A DNA stretch of 64,000 nt from Sitta carolinensis (lineage: Eukaryota > Chordata > Aves > Passeriformes > Sittidae): NCBI GenBank assembly GCA_032173965.1, contig CM063287.1, positions 6,887,859-6,951,858 on the forward strand. The letters are read 5' to 3'. The notes beneath the pieces are model-generated. The model ran no database searches and was not told where the DNA came from. It worked only from the letters and a program-made list of their open reading frames with translations. The position numbers and the translations under genes are program-made. Below are positions 1 through 14,023 of the stretch, piece by piece (position 1 is the stretch's first letter; each line of letters starts with the position of its first letter).

Positions 1-385
1 CCTCTGTTTGGCCACCCCTCCCTGCCTGCTTGTCTCTGTGATGGGTGGGAGGAGAGCACTTTCCTTTAGCAAAATTACCCCTCTAAATCCTTATCTCAGT
101 AGTTTCTGGACCAGCCTAATGCTGCATTCTTCTTTCAGCCACATGTCTCTACTGTTTTCCAAACTACAGCTTCCTTTTCTGGTCTGTGAGCATAACCCCA
201 GAGTACAACGCACTGCCTGCGCTGTCCCAGCTGCTCACCGTCAACTGGCTCTTTGGGCTGCAGGAACTCCTCCAGTTGTTCCCTGAAGTGCACTGAAAGA
301 ACCTCTCTGAAGATGAAGGTCAGTGATTTTATACACTATGTGAAACTTTTCTCCTTATGTTCTTAAAATCATTCCACACTAAAAA

Positions 386-432
386 ACCAAAAAAACTCAC
401 AACCAAAACAACAACAAAACCAAACCAAAACC
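386..432. repeat. A/C-rich simple sequence
   Basis: An interrupted run of AAAC and AACA units (ACCAAAAAAACTCACAACC and similar). Low-complexity DNA with no evident function. Confidence 0.7.
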
Positions 433-3400
433 TTTTCACAAGATCAATTTCAGTCCATTATGTATTTCCAGTGCTGAGCTTGTGGGTGTTTTACCAAGAC
501 AGAGATCAGAGCATGAGTTAAGAAAGGTTGGCAGAGCTGCCAAGCCCTGTAAGAAATCTGTAAATGAGCAAACAAAATTACTGGTATATTTTTCAAGTGA
601 CATGGGGCTGAAATACAGGAGTATTTAAATTACTTAGAAAAAGATAAAGTAATTGAGATTTCTATCTGAGCAAAGTTGATGTGAAAATCCTCCATAAGAG
701 CCAGGGTGTATCACTTGCAATCTCTTTTGGATATTATATCACAGGACACACATTCTACTCTTTATCACTTTCCATACAGTTACTTAAATTATAAAAGTGA
801 ACCAAAGCTAAAGCTCAAGGGAAAAAAACTGCAACAGCTCTACAGATGTATTGGCCAGTGGGAGAGAGAAAACTGAGCTTTTCCAGAGGAAAACATGTGA
901 GCTGGGCCAGAGCACGGGGTCCCTGTATTGGGCCACAGTGAGCAACAACACATCCCAAAGGCCCATAAATGCTGATGTGGAATTTACATCCATCACACAC
1001 CACTCCTTAAAACACCCTTATTGGAAGAAGATGCCACTACTGTTATCCAAATTCTAGGCAGCAAAGGACAGAACACTGCATGTGAATCTTAATGGAGAAA
1101 TTTTTCAGAGCAAATATTTTTTATATATTTCATCACAGCAAAATAATGACTCCAAGGTTTTTTAGGCATGGATTTGCTTTTACCCAGGTTGCCAGAGTCC
1201 TGACTGCTGTTGGGTGCAGAGAGCCTAAGGTGCTAGATTTGCATGCAGAGCTCCTTTCCTCTCTTTTCCTCAGCTGGCCTGTGTTAATCAGCCTCATGGG
1301 AATGACCCCACCACCGAGGTCAGACCCTTTTTGGTAACCCTCCCCATGCGGAGATCCTTGTTCTCAAGGATGGAGTCTGCCACCGGAGGGCACGTTGGCT
1401 CCTCCACACCTGCAGGATCACAGCCATCGTTAGCAAAACTCTTCAGGACCTCCCATCTGCACAGCCAGCATCATAAGAAACACCTGTGCACCCTTAGCTG
1501 ATGAGGTAACCTCTCCAGCATCTTCTGCCCACAACAGCCTCACAAGTCTTCCACACAGCCGGCCTTTCTTTCTCCCAGTTGCTTGCAGGTAGTAAAGGAT
1601 GACAGGACACTGCTCTGCTGAGGATTTGCAGCCCTGGAGAAAACCCAGAGCAGACAGGGCCAGACTTCAGCTGCCTTTACCGGCACGGCACAGCCCATCC
1701 TCCCCTCAGCAGTGGCAACAGGAGAAATTGAGCACAGAGAAATGCTAAACCCCAGCCAAAACCAAAAGCCAACAGAGCAGGCAGCCAGCAGGGTCCTGCA
1801 AGTATGCAATACGTGGCAGCATGCTGTGTTTTATTAAACACCAAGCACCTCGCAACAGAAGAACGGTCTCCAAAACGTTAATTTTCCTGCAGTTGATTAA
1901 CTGTCCAGCATCCAGACTCGCATTACCTCCGAGACTGAGCACGCGTGGGAGGTAAACTGGCAGCAACTGCCGAGAGCGAGTGCCAGTGTGTGATCGTGAA
2001 GTGCTCTCACACCACATTTGGGATTATTGCATTCCTTGGGGAGATGCCAAATACTCTCCCTGCCCCCTGCCTACGTTTTTCCCTTCTTTTTTTTTCGGTG
2101 GATGCAGATTAGGATGAGAGGAAGTGGGTGCCTGTTTGCTTTTCAGTCAGACGCTCCTGCTCTGATTCTTTCGGGAAGGCTGATGGATATAGACATGCTG
2201 CCCCCCCCAAACACTTGCGTGCAAGTCTCTCAGGACCCTCCCAGCTGCAAACACCTCTTTTTAACAGAAGTGCTGCCTCGCCATGCATTTGAACACAGAA
2301 AGCCCTCTCTCAGACAACAGCATTGTTATTTTGTTGTTGTTCGTTTCACACTGCAAACAGGAAAGGGATCAAGCTGTCCCTGTCTCCCAGAGCATGTGGC
2401 TGCCACACACAAATGTCAGCCCCAGCAACAGGAACGATCCTGTTCCCGTAAGTCAACAAACAATGTTTAGAAAGGTCTGTGCTGTGGGAGGATTTCCTAA
2501 CGTAATACAAGTCATCAGACTTAAAACACATGTCTACTCTGGTGAATTTAATAAAGAAACAAGGCTGCTTAGGAAAAAAGATACAAGAAAACAAGAACTT
2601 TCTCCTAATGACTTCATCCCACAGGGTTCAATAGTAAATCAAGGGCAGCATTTGTTGGCAAGGGGAAGCTCTGGAGATTTCTTCAAGAAGTTTAAAGGAA
2701 ATTTGTAGAGTTCAATAACAAAACCAACAATTTTCTTATTAAAAAAATAAAAAACCAAACCCCCATAATTTTCCCAGCATTGTACCACGAGAGCATCACT
2801 CATGCATGGAATGTCACGACCTGTATCATCAAGGAAGGAGTATGGCCTGAGCCACTAAAGCAATTGTTTCAGCTCTTTTTTACTGCATGGGCAACACATA
2901 CATGCAGATAACATTACCTCCCACCTACCATAGTCACCCATGTATTTTACTCAGGCAATACTAGAGGAGAAAAACAAATGGGGTTAATATTTTTAAACAT
3001 AAAACAAAACAAAAAAAAAATCTCGCCACAAAAGCCCCCAGACCCCAAGCCCCACTAAGCCAAGAGTTTAAAGAAGCTACATTAGGGTTGCAGCAGCAAC
3101 AGAAAGTTACCTCTGCTGTAAAACAGGCAGACAGGGACAGACACCTGAAAAAGGGTCATTGAGCTGCCCCAGGCAGGCACCCAGACTGCATTTACCTCAC
3201 ATGCACTCAGAATATAAAAAGACATTTAGAAAATCAAATGATGGATCCTTTTTCCATGTTCTCGACATAACTATCAAAATGAAAGCTGATCCTATTGTGT
3301 GGAAGCTTCTGAGTAAACTGCTGGGGCCAAGAGGAAATCCTAGGGGACATTCATGGCTCTTGGCAGCACAGTCCTGGACCAGCTGGACCTTGACGTACCC

Positions 3401-3780
3401 CAGTGCCACTGTTCCCAGGTATGCCTGCTTCCGCCAAGCAGGGCTTTACAAAGTTGATTTTTTTTAGTATATACAGCTGTATGTACTAAAAATAAAATTA
3501 ATTTAAATGAAATCGTGCTTAATTGCGCAGTACACTGCAGTCATAGAAGTTTTATCTCTCCTCTTTGTATTGCTTGGGAGCACAAATACATTTCTCATGT
3601 ACTCTCAGGAAGATCTTCCTCTTTGCAAATTCAGGTCCTTTAAAGATGAATGGTCTGGTAATCTTTTAAATTTAAAACAAGTAAAAAAGCAGCACATTGT
3701 AGAAATCTGCACTAAAATCCCACATTCACACATGCATGCAAACAATACCTTTCAGTGGTTTAAGACATAACGAAAAACAA

Positions 3781-3793
3781 CCCCCCCCCCCCC
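3781..3793. repeat. C homopolymer, 13 bases
   Basis: An uninterrupted run of 13 C after AAAACAA. Runs like this are prone to length errors in assembly. Confidence 0.8.
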
Positions 3794-5395
3794 AGACTTT
3801 TATTAACTCTCACGATCAGCTTTTATCACAATACCTAATCTACCTTAAGCTTTTGTACAAACAACAGGAGATGCACAAAATCTCCCATCTTTGGCACAAC
3901 ATTCGATGTGATATTCACCTCTGAGAAGAGCAGGCATAAATATACTCAGAACACCAACAACAGCTCCCTGTGATTTCTCCCTGTGATCAGAGCTAAAGTT
4001 ATTTAGAACACAATACAACATTTGCAGATATAAAACATTAGTCATTGGCTCCCTAACCTCAAGTCTTTTACCTGCCTTCTCAAAGTTCCAGAAATCATAT
4101 GCTCAAATACAAAAAATGAAGCTGCTGTTACTGAAATTTCACAAGCTATATGAAATGAAGAGTTATACAATATAGAGATTTCTGAACTGTGAAAATGTTT
4201 AACTTCTCTTTGGCTAAAAAGTAAGAGAGTAATACTCAACAACCCTGACCTACTTCAGCTACCTAATTAAGAAGTTGAAAGAACGTTTAATAAGCACTGG
4301 ATGATTTTCCTCAGTCTTTACTGTAGAGCCTGTAGGCACGTGGTGCTTTTATGTAGTCTTCTAAAAGTACATTTAAAATTCTTTATATTGACCTAAAGAA
4401 GTTTATCATTTCGGCCAAAGGATGTTTGTGAGGCTGTTACCGACAGGCTTCCAGCCTCTCATAAAATACAGCTGCTACATGACTCCTGACGAGTCCAGAC
4501 AGTGCCCCTGGCTACCTGAAAGCTCAGTGACAGATTCAAAAATACAATTCAAGGTCACTGTCCTCAGACAAAGCTTCAGCTAAATCTAGGTGTGTTGTAC
4601 TAACCCACTGAGTGCAATTTTATGATACTGTAGCTTTGCATGCATAGGAGGAAAAAAAAAAAATCTTTCACTTTAATGATCAATCAGTAACACTCAGGAA
4701 GGTTTCTTTTATTGCTTCTGACCTAAATGAGCTGCAACAATCCTGGTACTCCTCTTTGACTGCAGGAGCTTTTTAGCCTCTCAGAGAGCAGTCCAAGAGC
4801 ACAGTGGATGTGCACTTCTCATTGCACCATACCAGAGCAAATGTGAAGTCCCCTAAAATAAACACCCTCATCAACACAAACCTAAAAAGCAAAGACTTGC
4901 ATATGCTAATCTGTCCATTGGAACTGCAATTTCAACTATCGGTTCTACAGAGATCACTTCAAAAGAGTGGTAGAATCTTATTATTTTGGATGGGTAGAAC
5001 GAAAATAGGTTGCAAGAAAACACAATGCATAGTATAAAATAACAACTAACCTATAAGTTTTCATAAAATTTTCTACCAGCTCTGAAAAATCAAAGTTGTA
5101 ACAGAAAATAGTAGGTTCTTTTCTACCATAATTAGGCACTTGATGTAGTGCAGGTGATAGCAGTACTCGCCTATATTTAGGTTTGTTTTGTCTCAGAAAA
5201 AAACAAGCTGTGAAGATTCCGAATGTTTTGCAGAGGTTTACAAAATGCAGAAATGCCACCTCCGTGTGAGTGTTTGCACGAAGGCGCAGGTTGGGGGAAA
5301 GCCACAATTCTGATCTCTTGCCTTGGAAAAAGCCATAAAAGGTCTAGAAAGAGGAAACCTCAAAGCATCATTAGGAGTTTTGCAACATATTTGCG

Positions 5396-5545
5396 GTGCT
5401 TCTGGCATGCCCTCCCTTGGCATTTGCCACCCTTCCCGGCCGCGGCTGCCTCGGCGCCCGGCAGAGCCCGGCTCTGGCTGCAGAGAATGAAAGCAGCGCC
5501 CTCCCGATCCCTCCATCTGCTGCCGCAGCGGGGGAGAGGAAAGCT
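5396..5545. promoter_or_regulatory. small CpG-rich patch downstream of BICC1
   Basis: A GC-rich stretch with clustered CpG (for example CCCGGCCGCGGCTGCCTCGG) inside AT-rich flanks. It could be the promoter of an unannotated non-coding transcript or a distal element. No coding potential was recognised on either strand. Confidence 0.35.
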
Positions 5546-5690
5546 CGGCTTACATCTCACACACTGCATGTTGCTGGAAATTTCTGCCATCTGCTATTGC
5601 CTTTCCTCCCATGCCTCACAAAAATACCGGTGACTAAATAGAAAGCGATTCCTTTATCAGACGTTTTAAAGTGGTGTCAATTTGAATATC

Positions 5691-5693
<3 letters not shown>

Positions 5694-5723
<30 letters not shown>
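5694..5723. repeat. T homopolymer, 30 bases
   Basis: An unbroken run of 30 T. It could be the tail of a retroposed copy lying on the minus strand to its right, but no source gene and no flanking duplication were recognised there. Confidence 0.8.
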
Positions 5724-5724
<1 letters not shown>

Positions 5725-6920
5725 ATTGCTTTTATATTCATGGGAACATAACAAATCAGGACAGATTAGGGGATAAAGATGCAAGGTCAGATTCATACAG
5801 CTAGCAAATAACTAAATATATTCAACAGCCTACCCCAAACCTATTTCTTTAAAAAGCATTTTTTTTAAACTATGATTTGGATGACTTTTGACCTGCGTGA
5901 ACAACACATGATTCTCTCCCACAGCCAGGCCCTAAATTCATCACACAAGTTATTGCACTGGAATGTAATTGCAAACCACAGAATATCCTACACAAGCACG
6001 CCCTGCCTTTGACCAGGCAGCACCCAGAGCTAGAGACTGAGCATGGAGCAGTACAGGGGACCCTCCTCAGGGTACTCTTGGATTTCATGAATTTTTACTC
6101 ACACTGACAAGCCAAGCCTTGGATGAGACCAGATATGCAATTCAAAATACACCTGGCTACAAAGAAGCATTTTAAAGCAAGGAAAATCAAGCATTCGGTG
6201 ACTTAAATATCCTCTAGAGTCCCTCTGGAGTCTCTGTGTGGTCACACACTAAAGACTTTCAGGATGACCCAGCACAGAGACAACATACTGCTGAGGAACA
6301 GTAAACCCAAACCCCTGATATGAAACACCTCATCATGGATACAACAGACAGCTCAGAGGGACTGTGCTGCCTGATGACACACAGGTTTATAATCAGTCTG
6401 TTTCTTCTACACAATTTTAAGAGAGGACTTACCTTTGTGGGTGCTCCAAGTGCACTGTTCCTCCTGCTCTGCTCACCAGGCCCAGCACCCTCCTTTTCCG
6501 GGTGACTCAGGCAGCAGCTTGTGGCAATGGAGGCAGCTGCTTCCCACATTGTCCACAGCCCAAATCCAAGGTGCTGAGGAACCCCATCCTGCCCAGGGAA
6601 GGAAGGGGGTGTGGGCAACTCAGCACCAAAATGATAACAACCTGGGTAGCTCCCCTGGAGCCCCTCCAGCTGCACCTGGACTCCCAAATGGCAGCTGGGA
6701 CATCCTCACCTGTGTGCTCAGCTCCTGGCCTGCAGGTGTGAGGGCAGAGGCCCCGCTCTTTGGACACCCTGAGCACTGGCAGTGTCCTCTGTGGCCGAGC
6801 GGCCGGGGCTGCTTCCCAACAGGCCTCGAGAGGCCAAGGTGGGATTCGGGGCAGTGGCAGGTTCCTGGGGCAGCAGTGGGGCTGAGGGTCTGCGTGAGGG
6901 CAGTGTGGGCTGCCCAGGCA

Positions 6921-7000
6921 GGTCACAGCCGGTTCTGGCCGGTTCTGGCCGGTTCCAGCCGGTTCCAGCCGGTTCCAGCCAGTTCCAGGCGGTTCCTGCT
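6921..7000. repeat. 10-bp minisatellite (GGTTCYRGCC)n
   Basis: Eight tandem decamers: three central units are GGTTCCAGCC, two are GGTTCTGGCC, and the outer units are degenerate (GGTCACAGCC, AGTTCCAGGC, GGTTCCTGCT). It lies in a GC-rich block spanning about 6430-7450. The array gives an open frame of repeated Gly/Ser/Arg/Phe/Pro-type residues that I regard as accidental. Confidence 0.9.
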
Positions 7001-10000
7001 GCCCCGGAGCCCCCCAGGCTGCGCCTCAGGTGCTGAGGCGGGAAACGCCACTGGGCACCAGAGTGGGGGGCGACGGGAGGCTGAGGGTGCAGAAACAGGT
7101 GGCAACAGGATTCATTTCCCCTTGTTTCTCACCACCCAAATGTATTTTAATTATCAAGAAATGAAGTCAATTTTCCCCAGGTGGAATCCATTGCTCCTGT
7201 GACAGTACACAGTAAGGGATGTCTCCATTCTTATCGCCACCCAAGGTGGCGCGGCCCTGCTGAGGTGGGCCCCTGACATTTGGCCAGAGCTGGCCCACCG
7301 CGGCTTGGCCACGCCGTGCCAACCACAGCAATAAACCCTCTGAGAGCACAAAAACCCCCTGAGACACCCAAATCCCAGCAACAAACCCTGTCCTGAGACA
7401 CCCAGCTTGGAGCTGGGACAGTGAGGGATTACCTGGAAGTGCCGCAAAGGTGGATAGTGAGAGGGAAGGTAAACCAGCCAACCAGGCCGTGGAAAGGGTG
7501 GAGAATAGGTTTAGAGTGATCCAAAACACCTCCAGAAAGAGGAGTTAAACCCCATCTAGCCAACCCACAGGGACAGAAATCAAAGCATGACTTGATTGCA
7601 AGCTAAGTATCTCCTTGGGGAAATCCGAGGTAGGATGTCATGTAATTTATATGACAAATACTCAGAAGTGGATTGAAACAGATTGTGACTTTATCTGCAT
7701 TTACAGTAAAGTTAGACTTTTTGCCTAGAGGAGAAGCTGTCCATTCCAAACTCCACTGAAGAGTGGCCTGTCACTGAAAACGAAGAGTGGAGATTTTTGT
7801 CGTCATCACTAATTGAAAACTTGCAAACACTTTCTCAGTAGGTAAATGAACCCACATTTATATAATAAAGGCTTAATAGTTAATGAAAAAATATTAAGAA
7901 CATTAAAGAAACATTACCTCCCTCTTCAGAGAAGTGATTTGGTGATGTTTCTTAAAAGGTGCACCACACAGCCAGTTTCCTCCCCTAATCATTAAGCATT
8001 ACCACTCCACTTAATAAACAATGGCTAAGCAACGGTTTGCAATATTTTCTCCTCCTTAAAGACCTGTTGCAGCAACTCTTTCTGAAATCAAATACGGAGA
8101 CTGTCATCCACTGTTTTTCTAACAGTTGTTCATGTTAACCTTTGACCATCCATCTCTTCACTTTGTTTCTAACTTAGAAATATTACACCTCCAAACAATA
8201 AGAAATCATGCTGGTTCAATTCTTCATTAGGATTGTTACATAATGAGAGTTGTGAATTCTGCAAAAGGAGAGTAAACCATTAAAAAAGTATATGCCACTA
8301 TTCGGTTCAGTTATCGGTCCCCATGGAGTAGAACTTGGGTAGCTGCCAGGAGATAGACTATAACATTTGTTTTGACAAATTCGGGGCAGTCCTCTTTATT
8401 TACCAGGAACTTAAAGAACTCTACTTGCACCAAAGCAGCCTAGCAAGAGACAGCTTTTATGGGAAAAGGAAGACCTGAAAATTGATACTGTTTTGGTGTG
8501 CTGTCCTTCCATGCTTGAGCATGAAACACATGAAATAACTGGTTCCTTTGGGTACACAAATTAAAAGCCTTTGCACAGAGTGCAAAGCCTCTCATTTCTG
8601 AGCAGGTGAACATGTAGCAACTAGACATTTCATACAGCATACTATCAGCTCTAGAAGCTTGGAGAACTTGTTCTCAAAAAAAGCAAGCAAGGTCACAGCA
8701 TGCAATGAGGAAGGAAGTATTGCTCTACCATAGATTTCTTTTCTGTGCTTAAACACAGAACAATTTCACCAGATTCAAGACAGAGAGAAAATTGACCTGG
8801 TGAAGAGTTAAGAGGTCAAGCAAGAAAGCTTTCAACATATTTTTGATAATTCCGCACACCTCCCATGTTGAATAGCACATGAAGACACACTGGAGTGTTT
8901 AACAGAAAGTGATTTGCCTTCAGGAACCATAAAAACCTTGATTTTTTTTTTCTGTCAAATTTTGTGAGCTTGAAAAACCTCAATTAGATAAAAAAAATGC
9001 TTTAAAACAAAACACTGACTTATCTGCTTTCAGGAAGGGAGGTGGAAGGGGGACAGAGTCTCTGTGATTCTTTGTCATAACATTCCAGGGTTTTATGGAT
9101 AAACACAAATTCTGCAACATCTATAAAATTTCACTTAAACCCAAAATAGACCAAAGATACAAAATATTCCATTTCTAGTATAGCTTTGAACAGACAATGC
9201 ATCTTTATGTAGTATTTGATTTAATGCCCATTTTATCGCAGATGGTATAATCACAAAAAACAGAACACTTGAAAGGAATTTGACAAACAGAACCAGATGT
9301 AAAACATCTTGAAGCTTACAAATTCATCACAAAGATTAAGGAGGACTTGAAAATACAGGGTTTCAAAGCTTCCAGCAGACCAACACATCTGTTCAGTTCA
9401 GAAATGCTTTCCTACTTCCTGATGTGTTTACACAGTGAGAAGATGCAGTAGGAGCTAGATCAGATGCAATTCTGTTTGGGGGGGATCATTACCTCGTCTC
9501 TGCAGCAGAGCCAGAGCACAGAAAAACCACACAGAAAATGAAATTGAAGAACATGGATGCATTTGCCTCAGGAGAAATATTATAGGCAGACAGGAAGCAA
9601 GGAAGAAATGTGCTGTTGTACTCCAATAATTAATGTTAAAGTGGATGGATCCTAAAGAATCTTTCTGTCTATGAATAACTATGCTTTTATTACCAGTTAA
9701 GGCAAGGGCCCTGTGGAGTCACTTTTGCAAAATAATTTTTAAACTGTAATAAGAACACCATGAAAAAGGATGCTCCTTTCTATGAATGTTTTTTAAAAAA
9801 GCCAACCAAGGAAACTAACATTTCTTTTATTTCATCTTCACAAACAGCCCACCTGAAGAATTATGTCCTCATCTACTCCAGCCTTGTAACCACACTGTAC
9901 TGTTTATGCTGTGCTTTTCCTCACACTGGCCAAAGATGACCATTAGCACCTGTATCCTCACGGCCACAGTTTTAAAGTCCAACACGAAAAGCAAACACTA

Positions 10001-13000
10001 GTCTGCCTGAAAAGTTAGAATACCTCAAACTTCCCAAAAGCACTTGTTTGAAACTTGAGTGCTGATCAGAAGAGAGCAGAAACTTAAGCCAAGCATGGGA
10101 GAGCCAAGATCTAGGAGAGGTGAGCAGACACCACCAGCAGCCAAGGAAAGGCTGCATTACTGTAAGCGTTATTTCCAGTCTCTACTCATGACTCTTAAAT
10201 CCCTTCAAAACAATCTTTCAAAGCTCTCATCCACTCTAGTAGTTCTGGACACTGTCCACATTAATCACTCCCAGGAAAAGAAGTAAACATTATGCTTGTG
10301 CAAGCAAAAAGCTCATCAAGCTGAATGTAAAATTTAAAAATTTGCCCTTTTTAGCATTTGGAGTACAAAGTATAATGGAAAGAAAGCACTGAGTCAACAG
10401 TGGAGCATCTGCAACCACTTTCAGTGAAGACGAAAGATAACCACTGCTGGAGGCATGCTCAGGACGAGTCTTCCTACATGACAAATGCCTTCAGCTTTCC
10501 AGTTCGCAGGCTATTGTCACCATGTGGTTCAAAGAGAAACACTGCTGGCACATAGCTAGTTTTAACATAGCTGCACCAAAACATCTCTTCCCCACAGGGA
10601 TTAGTTACTTAGTCGTCTCCCATCCAGTTTCCAAGCAAGATTCAAATTTGTCAGCCATTTAACTGCACCATGTCAGCTTTGTTTGTAGTGATTTGTAGAT
10701 GCTGGGCTACATAAAAGGGATCGTGTGGTACTGGAAGAATCAGCACTCTTAGTACTGAACTATCAATGCTAAGCACCCAGTGCTCATTCAAGCTACTTCA
10801 GAGAAAGGGTTTTTTGGTACCATGCATTAGAAACCTCTCTCTGAGGTGAGCTTCAGCATAAAAACAGAAGCATATTTTGGAGGAACTAAAACATTGTTCA
10901 GCTGTATGGTGGGAAAACTCCTGCTAAAGGAAAGGGTTGTGAATATTTTGTTATCTGAACTTTGAATCACTTTAAAGCAAAAGGAAATTATTCTTGGGTT
11001 CCATTTTGTTTTCCCTTAGTGTATTCATGTGTAACATACAGCAAGATTTACTGCCTACAGAAGATTCCTTATGTTCCCAAACTCAAAAATACCCACATCC
11101 TCTTCACTTCTATGTTGTATATACACAGCATGAGATTGCAGTTGCCATGGACAGCTTTAGTTTTAGGACCATAAGTGATTGTCATGTGCATTTCAGGCCT
11201 CTTCTACTCTTCTGTCCTTCATGGGTGACAAAACATGATTTTTATCACAGCAAATAAGTGTAGCAACATCCATATCTGTTTATGGTCCTAAGGTTATTAA
11301 ATTAGTAACAACATTATTTCTTAAAACATTAATCACCCATTGTTAGAAGTGACAAATTTTTGCTTTGTTATATAATCATTTTAGGCTTTTTTTTCCCCCC
11401 CTCGCATTATGTTTTGCTTTTTCCATCTGTTAGTTTCCATGAAGTTGCAACACAGTTTTGGCACAAACTCAGTAATTTCCATCACAATGTATTCATCTTT
11501 CTTCATATTTTCATCAACATCTGGAATCATTCTGCATTTCTCAGAGAAAATATTCCCCAAATCTTATTCCTTAAGAGAATGGGGAAATTTAACTCTAGAT
11601 AATGCTCTAATGCAAAAACTTCCTACATTGTTTGAGTCAGTTTCTTTAACAGTACACTTTCTTCGAAGTGAGAGGAAGAAAATGATCTTAATTACCCTTT
11701 AACTGCTCCTAATAGCCGTGTCAATATTCAAAATTGGCAAGTATGACCGTTCTACTACTTTAATTTTTAAAGTCTGCTTTACTAACTCATGAAATCATGT
11801 AAAATATTAAAATTATAAACACTATAAAAAAGTACATCTGCAGCACAGGAAACAAAGATAAAACTCAAAAATTCCTTAATATAAATATATCATTTACAAA
11901 AAGCCTTTTGTAATTTCTGGATTCTTGGTACTCCTGCTCCAGATGCTATCTTAACCCAAATAAAAATAAAGGAATTTTATACCAAAGCACAAGTTTATTG
12001 TGTGCTTTTCAGATTACAAGATAGACTGCACTCACAACTACACCTAATTCAAAATAAAAGCTCTTTTATCTTTAACCGTGCTAAAATACCTCCCCCTATC
12101 TGCTTAAAAGGCCTTACAGCTCACCACTTTCAAAGCAGCTGCCAACAACATAACAGACCAACCATCCATACTGCAAATTTTTCTACATGTAACCCAGTTT
12201 TTGCATCTTCTGACACCCTCAAAAATTTTGTAGGGACTCCAAATAAACCCAAACCTTCCTTCTGCTGAAGTATCTGTGATTAAAAGGAACGTGGTTCTTC
12301 AAGGCTAAAATGTAGCTCAAATAGTGTCCAGACTTACCTGGAATCAAATACTCCTTGGCTTACTTTAGAGTGGGAGCACAAGTCTCTGAACACCCCTGCC
12401 CATCACACCTGTACTGACCAGCTTACAACAGTATTCATAGAACTTGTATAACTGTGTTTTCTAGGACTGTAGAAAAACAAGAGTCCTGCAGCAACTGTTA
12501 GATTGGAGTGGGAATCGACAGTAAAGAGAGATGCCTCATTTTTAATTTTTGCAGAGCTTGGAGGCTCCAGCTATTTTCTCTTGTGTATTGGCAACATTTC
12601 TTAGAATGCAACTTTTTATTTAGACTGAAAATCACCAGTTTTGTTCCACTGACTGGTAGCAGAGAGAGAGATGTGCCCAGTTTGTTTGGGGAGCAAACCT
12701 GGTGATGCTGTGCCATGCCAGCGGCTGGGAACTGCTTGCACCATAAGGAGAGCAAACAACAAGCTCTAATGCTTCATCACCTGCTCTTTGTCCCACACCA
12801 GATTTACACTCTGATGACTAAAGCAACATGCCTAAATAAATGGTCCACAAAGGAAACTACCTGCTACCTTACCCTCCTAGCTCACTATAGGTCAGACATC
12901 AGAAACACTGTGCAACTTGCAAGCCCACGTGCCTGTAATTTTCCACATAATTCGTGTCAATGCTTGGTAAACTGGTGCCATCAATCAGCACCACACCCTT

Positions 13001-13510
13001 CAGTTGTCCCCAGCAGAACAGTTGGTTGATCTATTTCCTTCACAGATTTGTTCCCACAGCTGCACTTCTCAGCAGGTATTCAGAAAAACGACTCGGAGTT
13101 TCGCAAGGCCAGTGAGCCAGGAAGAGCCATTGGAGAGCTGTGCCTATAGAACAGAGACTATGTTAGGTGGGGATAGAGATGCCTGAGAGCACTGAGGCAG
13201 AGCAATACTGAACCTGCACCAGCAGCAGTGGAGCAGACAGGACTGACTGTGACATAGCACCTCAGCGTGACAGCTGTGCCTCTTGCCAAGCTGACTGGTC
13301 ATGTCCCAGCAGCCTAAAAAAATAACTCCCTTCCCCTTCCTCCCTCCCTTCTACACTGGAGGTGACAGTACAATGACCATCACGAAAAAACACACAACTC
13401 TCTGCTAACCTGACCAAAACAGTCACTAAAATGGGAAGACCAAAGAAAGATTAGAACTCATGGGCCAAAGCAGCAACTTGCTCAGAGTTGAACCTTTGAT
13501 AATTCAACTC

Positions 13511-13516
13511 CCTCTT
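13511..13516 (+). repeat. left target-site duplication of the solo LTR
   Basis: CCTCTT directly before the TGT end of the LTR, identical to 14135-14140. It is the signature of integrase-mediated insertion. Confidence 0.88.
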
Positions 13517-13919
13517 TGTCGGAGCCCAGGACATCCCTTTGGGAGTCCAGCGCTGCAGAGATCCTTGCCGGGGGCTCGGAGACCCTGGCACACAGCCCAG
13601 AACACCAGTGGGTTCGATTACGAACCCTGGAGCAAATTGCCACCTTTACACGAAGAGATGAAAGCCACAGCAGTTTGAATAGTGTGATGATTAGTATATC
13701 ACAGGGTGTAAACGTAGATTTTAGGATTCTTTATATAGGGGTTTTTGGGGACAAGATGGAGGAATTTCGGCATGTCTAGCCTTTCTTCTTCTTCTTCTCT
13801 ACCTCCATCTTCTCTGATGATGCTGGCACTTTTGGATTGGTTTAGAGTAGAAGCTCACTGTCTAACATAGGTGATGGGTATTGGGGAATAATTCTAAATA
13901 TGTCGTACTTAGTTTTCTG

Positions 13920-13928
13920 TATATAAAG
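13920..13928 (+). promoter_or_regulatory. TATA-like box in the LTR
   Basis: TATATAAAG about 95 bases before the LTR's AATAAA, where a U3 promoter would lie. It could start plus-strand transcription, antisense to the end of BICC1, but whether it is active is unknown. Confidence 0.55.
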
Positions 13929-14017
13929 ATAACGCCGCCCTGGGGGCAGGCAGAGTGCCTCTGACTGTCCTGCTGAGCAGACCTGGGCTGGGCAGAAAGA
14001 AAATTTTATAGATAAAC

Positions 14018-14023
14018 AATAAA
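14018..14023 (+). terminator. polyadenylation signal in the LTR
   Basis: AATAAA on the plus strand, 111 bases before the LTR end. It sets the orientation of the LTR and marks the R region. Confidence 0.6.

Larger units (their letters stand above)
1..13510. other. DNA downstream of BICC1, no recognisable gene
   Basis: I read both strands and found no conserved protein segment, RNA gene or clear transposon here. Open frames are short and without recognisable motifs. In mammals the next gene downstream of BICC1 is PHYHIPL, but none of its exons is visible. Contents of note are the CpG patch at 5396-5545, the T-run at 5694-5723 and the GC-rich block at about 6430-7450, plus low-complexity runs. 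Confidence 0.6.

Noticed and set aside
2018..2708. Two overlapping 140-150-codon open frames
   Set aside because: No recognisable domain, no splice or promoter context, and composition like non-coding DNA.
6435..7202. 255-codon open frame on the plus strand
   Set aside because: It runs through GC-rich DNA and the decamer array, has low-complexity content and no recognisable motif. GC-rich DNA has few stop codons by chance.
1..13510. Exons of PHYHIPL, the next gene in mammals
   Set aside because: No peptide resembling it was found on either strand; it is probably further to the left.
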